A stretch of DNA of 6,471 bases from Bacteroidota bacterium (lineage in GTDB: Bacteria > Bacteroidota > Bacteroidia > Chitinophagales > Chitinophagaceae), in assembly GCA_947461015.1 (NCBI GenBank), contig CANHIR010000109.1, positions 1 through 6,471 of the forward strand. The letters are read 5' to 3'. Below are positions 1 to 5,871 of this stretch, piece by piece. A program made the position numbers and the translations under genes. Numbering within the stretch: position 1 is the first letter of the stretch; each line of letters begins with the position of its first letter. The notes below the pieces were generated by a model. The model was not told the origin of the DNA and did not search any database. It saw only the letters and a program-made list of their open reading frames with translations.

Positions 1-74
1 AATTACAGGAAGTGAATAATAAATTGAATGCTTTGAAAAAAGCGATGGTTTTAGCAGAAAAAATTCACGACTAA
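1..74 (+). CDS. trpE: Anthranilate synthase component I, 3' end only
   Basis: An open frame enters from the left edge (first full codon at position 3) and stops at TAA 72-74. It encodes 23 residues beginning LQEVNNK and ending LAEKIHD. This amphipathic, lysine-rich helical tail resembles the C-terminus of anthranilate synthase component I (TrpE) in Bacteroidota. TrpE converts chorismate to anthranilate using ammonia supplied by TrpG. The call rests on that short tail plus position: it lies directly upstream of trpG, on the same strand, at the head of a trp gene series. No catalytic residue is in view. A different chorismate-binding enzyme such as PabB is the main alternative, but is less likely given the complete trp set that follows. 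Confidence 0.8.
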   Translation, partial: LQEVNNKLNALKKAMVLAEKIHD

Positions 75-96
75 TTAAATAGTAAACGAAATTGAA

Positions 97-121
97 TTCT
101 TTTAATAAAGTATTAAGAAAA
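97..121 (+). other. AT-only imperfect hairpin between trpE and trpG
   Basis: In the 71-base gap after trpE, TTAATA (102-107) and TATTAA (111-116) form a perfect inverted repeat around the loop AAG. The stem can extend outward through a T-G pair (101/117) and a T-A pair (100/118), then past one C-A mismatch (99/119) to two more T-A pairs. It contains no G-C pair and no T-run follows it, so it is not a typical rho-independent terminator. It may be chance in AT-rich DNA, a weak mRNA processing site or a pause site. The rest of the gap (75-145) shows no promoter or reading frame that I can support. Confidence 0.25.
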
Positions 122-145
122 GATAAAAGCGATAAATAAGCGACA

Positions 146-715
146 ATGAAAATATTAGTTTTTGATAATTACGATTCTTTCACTTACAACTTAGTTCAGT
201 TGATAAAAGAAATTGCATTAGATGCAAAAGTAGAAGTGTTTCGTAACGACGAAATTCCATTAGAGGATGTAAAAGGGTATGATAAAATATTATTGTCACC
301 TGGTCCGGGCATTCCATCAGAATCTGGATTGCTATTGCCTTTGATTAAAGAGTATGCTGCAACAAAATCAATTTTTGGTGTTTGCTTAGGTCAGCAAGCC
401 ATTGGGGAATCCTTTGGAGGAAGCTTAAGTAATTTGAGTAAAGTGTATCATGGCATTGCGACACCGGTACATTTAACTGCGCCTTCCGCTTTGTTTGAAG
501 GCTTGCCCAATACGTTTAATGTTGGACGTTATCATAGTTGGATAGTGAATGAAAAGGATTTACCAGCTGAACTAACCATTACATCAAAAGACGAAGAAGG
601 TTATATTATGTCCTTAGAACATAAAACCTATGATGTAAAAGGGGTACAGTACCATCCTGAAAGTGTATTAACACCGGAGGGGGCAAAGATAATTTCGAAC
701 TGGTTGAAGCATTAA
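146..715 (+). CDS. trpG: Anthranilate synthase component II (glutamine amidotransferase)
   Basis: This 189-residue class I glutamine amidotransferase hydrolyses glutamine and passes ammonia to TrpE for anthranilate synthesis. It is one full-length domain of the usual size for a stand-alone TrpG. Visible motifs are FDNYDSFTYNLV at residues 6-17, the oxyanion-loop SPGPG at 51-55, and the nucleophile elbow GVCLGQQAIGESFGG at 78-92 with Cys80. YHSW lies at 129-132, and VQYHPES at 167-173 carries the His170 and Glu172 of the triad. The ATG at 146 gives the standard start MKILVFDNYDSF, with no Shine-Dalgarno core upstream. It follows trpE after 71 bases and is not fused to trpD, unlike enterobacterial TrpGD. 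It could also serve PabB in folate synthesis, as amphibolic TrpG/PabA proteins do, but its context argues for tryptophan. Confidence 0.97.
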   Translation: MKILVFDNYDSFTYNLVQLIKEIALDAKVEVFRNDEIPLEDVKGYDKILLSPGPGIPSESGLLLPLIKEYAATKSIFGVCLGQQAIGESFGGSLSNLSKVYHGIATPVHLTAPSALFEGLPNTFNVGRYHSWIVNEKDLPAELTITSKDEEGYIMSLEHKTYDVKGVQYHPESVLTPEGAKIISNWLKH

Positions 716-764
716 TTACTGCACACTGAATGATGGAATGATAATCGTAAAAGATGAAAAAAAT

Positions 765-1757
765 ATGAAAAAGTTATTACAATATTTATTTGAACATAAA
801 ACCCTAACGAGAGAACAGGCTAAGGAAGTATTGGTTCAAATATCACAAGGTGTTTATAATGAGCATGAGGTTACCTCCTTTGTAACGGTATTTTTGATGC
901 GTAGCATTACCATTGAGGAATTAATGGGATTTAGAGACGCCTTATTGTCCTTGGCTGTGAAAGTGGATTTAGGTGTAGACAATGCCATTGATATTGTGGG
1001 TACAGGAGGAGATGGAAAGGATACATTTAATATTTCTACATTGGCTTGTTTTATAGTTGCTGGTGCGGGACAACCTGTAGTGAAGCATGGTAACTATGGC
1101 GCTTCAAGTGTTAGTGGATCTTCCAATGTAATGGAGCAATTGGGATATACTTTTAAAAATGACCAAGCTCAATTATCCAGGGAAGTAAAGGAGGCGGGTA
1201 TTTGTTTTTTACATGCACCTTTATTTCACCCGGCATTAAAAACAGTAGGTCCCATTAGAAGAAATATTGGCGTACGTACTTTTTTTAACATGTTAGGACC
1301 CATTGTAAATCCGGCACAACCAAAATATCAACTTATTGGGGTGTATAATTTAGAAATGGCAAGAATTTACAATTATGTTTTGCAATCCTTAGGCAAGGAA
1401 TTTACTTTAATAAATAGTTTGGATGGATATGATGAAATTTCATTGACTACGGATACTAAAATTGTTACCAATAAAGGAGAGTTTACAAAATCACCTTATG
1501 AATTGGGCAAGAAAAGAGTGTTTGCCCATGAATTAAGTGGAGGTAACTCGGTGGAAGCCGCTGCTACAATATTCAAAAATATCATTCAAACAAAAGGAAC
1601 CTGGTCTCAAAATGCAGTGGTATTAGCCAATGCAGCAATGGCTTTGCACTTAACGGGGAAATATGAAAATTACGAAGCAGCCTATCAGGCAGCTGTGACT
1701 AGTTTAGAGTCGGGGGCTGCTAATAATTGTTTACAAAAATTAATCAGTCTGCAATAA
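765..1757 (+). CDS. trpD: Anthranilate phosphoribosyltransferase
   Basis: TrpD transfers phosphoribose from PRPP to anthranilate, giving N-(5'-phosphoribosyl)anthranilate. From the ATG at 765 the protein has 330 residues, a normal length. An N-terminal helical domain is followed by the glycine-rich PRPP loop GTGGDGKDTFNIS at 79-91. KHGN lies at 107-110 and SSVSGSSN at 114-121. The anthranilate-site segment at 165-183 includes RRNIGVRT and NMLGPIVNP. The Asp223-Glu224 metal-binding pair sits in GYDEIS. I chose 765 because MKKLLQYLFEHKTLTREQAK matches the usual family start. An in-frame ATG at 738 would add nine residues (MIIVKDEKN) and cannot be excluded, as neither start has a clear ribosome binding site. 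The stop TAA shares its last base with the trpC ATG (TAATG), suggesting translational coupling. It is not fused to trpG. Confidence 0.96.
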   Translation: MKKLLQYLFEHKTLTREQAKEVLVQISQGVYNEHEVTSFVTVFLMRSITIEELMGFRDALLSLAVKVDLGVDNAIDIVGTGGDGKDTFNISTLACFIVAGAGQPVVKHGNYGASSVSGSSNVMEQLGYTFKNDQAQLSREVKEAGICFLHAPLFHPALKTVGPIRRNIGVRTFFNMLGPIVNPAQPKYQLIGVYNLEMARIYNYVLQSLGKEFTLINSLDGYDEISLTTDTKIVTNKGEFTKSPYELGKKRVFAHELSGGNSVEAAATIFKNIIQTKGTWSQNAVVLANAAMALHLTGKYENYEAAYQAAVTSLESGAANNCLQKLISLQ

Positions 1758-2545
1758 TGAGCACTAATATTTTAGAAAAAATTGTAGCGAGTAAGTTTGG
1801 AGAAGTGTCCAATCGCAAACAGCAAATATCTATTGCTCAATTGGAAGCCATGCCCTTATTTGGACAAAGGCCAATTTCTTTAAAAAATAATTTAGTAGAT
1901 CCTACTAAAACGGGAATCATTGCCGAGTTTAAAAGACAATCTCCATCTAAAGGGGTAATTAATGCAACAGCAACAGTGGCGGATGTAACCAAAGCCTATA
2001 CACAGTTTGGGGCGGCAGGTGTTTCGGTGTTAACGGACGGCCCCTATTTTGGAGGAAGTTTGGAGGACTTATCTATCGCCATTCAAAACCCAATACCCGT
2101 TTTAAGGAAAGAGTTTATTATTGACGAGTTTCAAATATTAGAAGCTAAAGCCTATGGGGCATCGGTGATTTTATTAATCGCAGCTTGTTTAACACCTGCA
2201 GCAACTAAACAATTAGCTGGGGCTGCTAAAATGTTGGGCTTGGAAGTTTTATTGGAGTTACACGATGAAACTGAATTAGCATATATATGCGACGAAGTAG
2301 ATTTTGTCGGAATAAACAATAGAAGTTTAAAATCCTTTGAAGTGAACATTGAACATTCTTTACAATTAAAAGACGCATTGCCAAAAGGGAAACTAAGTAT
2401 AGCAGAAAGTGGTATTTATGATTTGGAAACTTTTCAATTATTAAAAAAAGAAGGCTTTGATGGGTTTTTAATGGGAGAGTATTTTATGAAACAAGAAAAT
2501 CCTGCAAAAGCGTTTGAGGAATTTAGCAAACAAATAAAATTATAA
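1757..2545 (+). CDS. trpC: Indole-3-glycerol-phosphate synthase
   Basis: TrpC is a (beta/alpha)8-barrel enzyme that decarboxylates and ring-closes CdRP to indole-3-glycerol phosphate. The 262-residue protein has all expected catalytic positions. IIAEFKRQSPSKG at 54-66 gives Glu57 and Lys59. LRKEFIIDEFQI at 116-127 gives the general-acid Lys118. LLELHD supplies Glu167, GINNRSL at 185-191 supplies Asn188, and AESG at 216-219 supplies Glu217 and Ser218, ahead of the phosphate-binding C-terminal strands. I chose the ATG at 1757, which overlaps the trpD stop by one base. An in-frame ATG at 1727 would lie deep inside trpD and add ten residues (MFTKINQSAI) unlike the family. It is a stand-alone TrpC, not a TrpCF fusion as in E. 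coli. It contains no tryptophan codon. Confidence 0.97.
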   Translation: MSTNILEKIVASKFGEVSNRKQQISIAQLEAMPLFGQRPISLKNNLVDPTKTGIIAEFKRQSPSKGVINATATVADVTKAYTQFGAAGVSVLTDGPYFGGSLEDLSIAIQNPIPVLRKEFIIDEFQILEAKAYGASVILLIAACLTPAATKQLAGAAKMLGLEVLLELHDETELAYICDEVDFVGINNRSLKSFEVNIEHSLQLKDALPKGKLSIAESGIYDLETFQLLKKEGFDGFLMGEYFMKQENPAKAFEEFSKQIKL

Positions 2546-2566
2546 AATAAAAATATTAATAAAGCT

Positions 2567-3229
2567 ATGACCAATAAGATGCAAATAAAAGTATGTGGAA
2601 TCACCAATATAAATCAAGCCCTTGCTTTGGAAGCAATGGGTGCGCATTATATAGGCTTTATCTTTTATGCGCCATCTAAAAGGTATGTGTTAAATAGTTT
2701 GGAATTAACAGTGCTGAAAACATTTACTCCTATAAACACTAAAAAAGTGGGGGTATTTGTAAACGAGTCTATTGAAAATTTGATAAACATGGTGCAAGCG
2801 ACAGGATTGGATTTGATTCAGTTGCATGGGGATGAAGAGGTGGCATATTTTAGGGAACTTAAAGAAAAATTAGATGCGTCAAATTTGAATAATGTGAAAT
2901 TAATAAAGGTATTTAGGGTAGGCGATAAAATGCCTGTACTCACTGAATTTGAAACGGTAGCAGATTTTTATTTATTTGATACAGACAGTAAAATGTACGG
3001 AGGAACTGGGGCTCATTTTAATTGGGAATTGTTAAAAGGCAATAATATTGGGAAGCCTTATTTTTTAAGTGGAGGAATTGGTCCAAACGATATGGGAGGG
3101 ATAGAAGTAATGAAACAAACAAAAGCGGGTAGGGACTTAACTGTGTTGGATATCAACAGTCAGTTTGAAACCGCGCCAGGGATTAAAAATTTAGAAAAAA
3201 TAAAAACGTTTATAGATGCACTCATTTAA
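2567..3229 (+). CDS. trpF: Phosphoribosylanthranilate isomerase
   Basis: TrpF performs the Amadori rearrangement of phosphoribosylanthranilate to CdRP. The 220-residue beta/alpha-barrel carries KVCGIT at residues 8-13 with the catalytic base Cys10, and [12 protein letters not shown] at 30-41. VGVFVNES lies at 61-68 and [10 protein letters not shown] at 81-90. [13 protein letters not shown] at 136-148 supplies the catalytic acid Asp138. SGGI at 168-171 belongs to the phosphate-binding end. It is slightly longer than many TrpF proteins, with the extra length mainly in a lysine- and asparagine-rich segment around 99-112. The start is uncertain: the ATG at 2579 gives MQIKVCGIT, closer to the usual family N-terminus, while 2567 adds MTNK and leaves a 21-base gap after trpC. 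Neither has a Shine-Dalgarno core. trpB begins seven bases after the stop. Confidence 0.95.
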   Translation: MTNKMQIKVCGITNINQALALEAMGAHYIGFIFYAPSKRYVLNSLELTVLKTFTPINTKKVGVFVNESIENLINMVQATGLDLIQLHGDEEVAYFRELKEKLDASNLNNVKLIKVFRVGDKMPVLTEFETVADFYLFDTDSKMYGGTGAHFNWELLKGNNIGKPYFLSGGIGPNDMGGIEVMKQTKAGRDLTVLDINSQFETAPGIKNLEKIKTFIDALI

Positions 3230-3236
3230 CAAAGCA

Positions 3237-4427
3237 ATGAATTATCAAAATCCAAGTAAGGAAGGCTACTATGGAGATTTTGGAGGCGCTTACATTCCGG
3301 AAATGCTATATAGCAATGTAGAAACATTAAAAGCACAGTATATACAAATTATGCAGGATCCTGAATTTCAAAAGGAGTTTCATGCATTGTTAAAAGATTA
3401 TGTGGGAAGACCAACCCCATTGTTTTATGCCGAAAGATTAAGCAAAGAAATTGGTACGCAAATTTATTTGAAGCGGGAAGATCTTTGTCATACTGGTGCG
3501 CATAAAATAAACAATACTGTTGGACAAATTTTATTAGCACAACGTTTAGGCAAGAAAAAAATTATTGCCGAAACAGGGGCTGGTCAACATGGGGTGGCTA
3601 CAGCCACCGTTTGTGCATTAAAAGGAATGGAATGTGTTGTTTACATGGGAGAAAAGGATATTGAAAGACAAGCACCCAATGTAGCTAGAATGAAAATGTT
3701 AGGCGCAACTGTTATTCCAGCAACAAGTGGAAGTAAAACTTTAAAAGATGCTACCAATGAAGCCATTAGGGCTTGGATTAACGAGCCCAATGAGACGCAT
3801 TATATTATTGGGAGTGTAGTTGGGCCGCATCCTTATCCCGATATGGTGGCGCGTTTTCAAAGTGTAATTAGTGATGAAATAAGAAAGCAGTTGAAAGAAA
3901 AAACCGGATCTGAATTGCCAACGCATGTAGTTGCTTGTGTAGGAGGTGGTTCCAATGCAGCAGGCGCATTTTATCATTTCTTAAATGAGGAGACAGTTGA
4001 ATTAGTGGCTGTTGAAGCCGCTGGGCATGGTGTTCATTCTGGCATGAGTGCAGCAACCACCCAATTAGGGAAGCCAGGCATTTTACATGGAAGTAAAAGT
4101 ATTTTAATGCAAACTCCCGATGGTCAAGTAGTAGAGCCACATAGTATCAGTGCAGGCTTAGACTATCCAGGTATAGGGCCCTTGCATGCCTTCTTATATG
4201 AAAGCAAACGCGGCACTTTTACCAGTGCAACCGACGAAGAAGCATTAGATTGGGCTTTTCACTTATCTGAAATAGAAGGCATTATACCTGCTTTAGAAAC
4301 GGCACATGCATTTGCAATTCTTCACAAAATGAATTTTAAACCAACCGATGTAGTGGTGGTTTGTTTAAGTGGAAGGGGAGACAAGGATTTAGCCACCTAT
4401 ATGCAAGTAATGGATTTGAAAAAATAA
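3237..4427 (+). CDS. trpB: Tryptophan synthase beta chain
   Basis: TrpB is the PLP-dependent subunit that condenses indole with serine to tryptophan within the alpha2beta2 complex. From the ATG at 3237 it has 396 residues, the usual length, starting [20 protein letters not shown]. Signatures include GRPTPL at 57-62 and [15 protein letters not shown] at 79-93 with the PLP-Schiff-base Lys90. ETGAGQHG at 112-119 carries the catalytic Glu112. The phosphate-cup loop GGGSN lies at 236-240 and SGRGDKD at 378-384. It is the classical TrpB1 type by these motifs and by its place beside trpA. An upstream in-frame ATG at 3216 lies inside trpF and adds only MHSFNKA, so I prefer 3237. A 76-base gap separates it from trpA. 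Confidence 0.97.
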   Translation: MNYQNPSKEGYYGDFGGAYIPEMLYSNVETLKAQYIQIMQDPEFQKEFHALLKDYVGRPTPLFYAERLSKEIGTQIYLKREDLCHTGAHKINNTVGQILLAQRLGKKKIIAETGAGQHGVATATVCALKGMECVVYMGEKDIERQAPNVARMKMLGATVIPATSGSKTLKDATNEAIRAWINEPNETHYIIGSVVGPHPYPDMVARFQSVISDEIRKQLKEKTGSELPTHVVACVGGGSNAAGAFYHFLNEETVELVAVEAAGHGVHSGMSAATTQLGKPGILHGSKSILMQTPDGQVVEPHSISAGLDYPGIGPLHAFLYESKRGTFTSATDEEALDWAFHLSEIEGIIPALETAHAFAILHKMNFKPTDVVVVCLSGRGDKDLATYMQVMDLKK

Positions 4428-4503
4428 ACAATTATAATTTGCGCGTAATAATTAACAATAAAATAGGTACGTTCAATCATAGAGATCATTTAAAGTAATA
4501 GTT
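4428..4503 (+). other. 76-base non-coding gap between trpB and trpA
   Basis: This is the longest intergenic stretch in the cluster. It holds the perfect palindrome AATTATAATT (4430-4439). The arms AATTAT (4430-4435) and ATAATT (4448-4453) can also pair around a 12-base loop containing GCGCG. A TTTG (4415-4418) and a TATAATTTG (4433-4441) faintly recall the Bacteroidota -33/-7 promoter elements. The spacing is short (14 bases) and the -7 element has one base too many, so I do not call a promoter. There is no T-run after a GC stem, hence no rho-independent terminator. No small gene is apparent. Confidence 0.4.
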
Positions 4504-5274
4504 ATGTCAAGGTTAAAGGAGTTGTTTAAAAAACAAAATGAGCGAGTGCTAAATGTGTATTGCACAGCTGGGTATCCTCAATTAAATAGTACCCTCCAAG
4601 TAATGGAAAGTTTGCAAGCCAATGGAGCAAATATCATTGAATTAGGCATGCCTTATAGTGATCCATTAGCCGATGGAGAAGTAATACAGTCAAGTGGGAA
4701 TGTCGCAATTGCGAATGGTATGACCATTGATACTTTGTTTGAACAATTAAAAACCATGCGTGAAAACATTCACATCCCAGTAGTTTTAATGGGCTATATG
4801 AATCCCATTTTGCAATATGGATTTGAAACATTTTGTAAAAAGGCAAAAGCAGTGGGCGTAGACGGATTAATTCTGCCCGATTTGCCTTTATATGAATTTG
4901 AACATATTTATGGAAAAACGATACAAGAAAACAATTTGGATTTTGTGTTTTTAGTTACACCCGAAACTCCTGAGGATCGTTTAAGAAAACTGGACAGTTT
5001 AAGTACAGGTTTTTTATACGCAGTAAGTTCCTCTGCCACCACTGGCAAGGACAAGGACTTTTCCAAAGTGGCATTGTATTTGCAAAAACTACAAGCCATG
5101 CAATTAAAAAATCCGGTTTTGGTAGGTTTTGGTATTAAAGACAAGGAAACCTTTAATGCAGTTTGTGCCTATTCCAATGGAGCCATTATAGGCTCTGCTT
5201 ATATCAATGCTCTGTCAAAAGGAAATTCGGTTAGTGATACAACCGCCCAATTTTTAAATGTAGTATTAAACTAA
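4504..5274 (+). CDS. trpA: Tryptophan synthase alpha chain
   Basis: TrpA cleaves indole-3-glycerol phosphate to indole and glyceraldehyde 3-phosphate, and channels indole to TrpB. The 256-residue beta/alpha-barrel is near the usual family length. IIELGMPYSDPLADG at residues 44-58 contains both catalytic acids, Glu46 and Asp57 (equivalent to Glu49 and Asp60 of the Salmonella enzyme). VLMGYMNPI follows near residue 100 and LILPDLPLYE near 128. The mobile-loop segment VSSSATTGKD and the phosphate-binding segments VGFGIKD and GAIIGSAYI are also present. The ATG at 4504 gives MSRLKELF, a normal N-terminus. It starts 76 bases after trpB and ends one base before hisH. That near-contact argues that trpA and the his genes are co-transcribed. 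It contains no tryptophan codon. Confidence 0.97.
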   Translation: MSRLKELFKKQNERVLNVYCTAGYPQLNSTLQVMESLQANGANIIELGMPYSDPLADGEVIQSSGNVAIANGMTIDTLFEQLKTMRENIHIPVVLMGYMNPILQYGFETFCKKAKAVGVDGLILPDLPLYEFEHIYGKTIQENNLDFVFLVTPETPEDRLRKLDSLSTGFLYAVSSSATTGKDKDFSKVALYLQKLQAMQLKNPVLVGFGIKDKETFNAVCAYSNGAIIGSAYINALSKGNSVSDTTAQFLNVVLN

Positions 5275-5275
5275 A

Positions 5276-5866
5276 ATGAACAACGTAATTATACAATATA
5301 ATGCAGGGAATATTCAATCGGTGCTTTACGCACTTGAGCGACTAGGGGTGACGGCGACCGTTACGGATAATGTGGAGGCAATACAAAAAGCCGACAAAGT
5401 GATTTTTCCAGGTGTGGGTGAAGCAAGTACGGCTATGCATTATTTAAAAGAAAGGGGGTTAGATAAGGTAATTGTAAATTTAAAGCAACCTGTTTTAGGG
5501 ATTTGTTTAGGCATGCAATTGATGTGTGCTTATTCTGCCGAAAATGACACTACTTGTTTAGGAATATTTGAAGAAGAGGTGAAATTATTTATGCCAACAG
5601 ACGCTAGCACAAAAGTGCCGCAGATTGGTTGGAATACCATTGAGGATTTAAAAACCAATTTATTTACTGGGGTATCCGAAGAAAGCTATGCTTATTTTGT
5701 ACATGGATATTATGCAGCAATAGGAAAACATACCATTGCTACCACAAATTATGTGCAACCCTATAGTAGTGCTTTACGCAAGGACAATTTTTATGGCGTT
5801 CAGTTTCATCCAGAGAAGTCGGCAATATTAGGCGAGCAAATTATTCAAAACTTTCTAAACTTATAA
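5276..5866 (+). CDS. hisH: Imidazole glycerol phosphate synthase, glutaminase subunit HisH
   Basis: HisH is the class I glutamine amidotransferase subunit of imidazole glycerol phosphate synthase. It feeds ammonia to HisF, which turns PRFAR into imidazole glycerol phosphate and AICAR. The 196-residue protein is full length. YNAGNIQSV at 8-16 is the family's N-terminal signature. FPGVGEASTAM at 44-54 contains the oxyanion strand, and PVLGICLGMQLM at 72-83 carries the nucleophile Cys77. GVQFHPEKS at 174-182 carries His178 and Glu180. VPQIGWN (114-120) and FVHGYY (141-146) show uncommon residues where PHMGWN and FVHSYY are usual. The motifs separate it from TrpG and PabA. The ATG at 5276 lies one base past the trpA stop. 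hisA follows after five bases; hisF is expected downstream but is not in view. Confidence 0.96.
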   Translation: MNNVIIQYNAGNIQSVLYALERLGVTATVTDNVEAIQKADKVIFPGVGEASTAMHYLKERGLDKVIVNLKQPVLGICLGMQLMCAYSAENDTTCLGIFEEEVKLFMPTDASTKVPQIGWNTIEDLKTNLFTGVSEESYAYFVHGYYAAIGKHTIATTNYVQPYSSALRKDNFYGVQFHPEKSAILGEQIIQNFLNL

Positions 5867-5871
5867 ATAAT

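Noticed and set aside
122..143. Imperfect tandem repeat GATAAAAGCGA / GATAAATAAGCGA just before trpG
   Set aside because: Two short, unequal copies in AT-rich spacer DNA are within chance. There is no third copy and no match to a known operator.
1727..1756. Upstream ATG extending trpC into trpD
   Set aside because: The added residues do not resemble the family N-terminus, and the TAATG overlap start at 1757 fits both length and spacing.
2152..2349. Minus-strand open frame inside trpC
   Set aside because: It is an antisense shadow of a gene with all its catalytic residues. It has no recognisable domain and no start context.
3349..4140. Three minus-strand open frames inside trpB
   Set aside because: They overlap each other and a strongly conserved gene. 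Their products look like reverse-strand noise, with no family motifs.
4415..4441. Possible Bacteroidota-type promoter (TTTG ... TATAATTTG) at the trpB end
   Set aside because: The spacing is 14 bases instead of about 19, the -7 element has an extra base, and the first element lies inside the trpB coding end.
4634..5144. Minus-strand open frames inside trpA
   Set aside because: Antisense shadows of a conserved gene, with no supporting motif.
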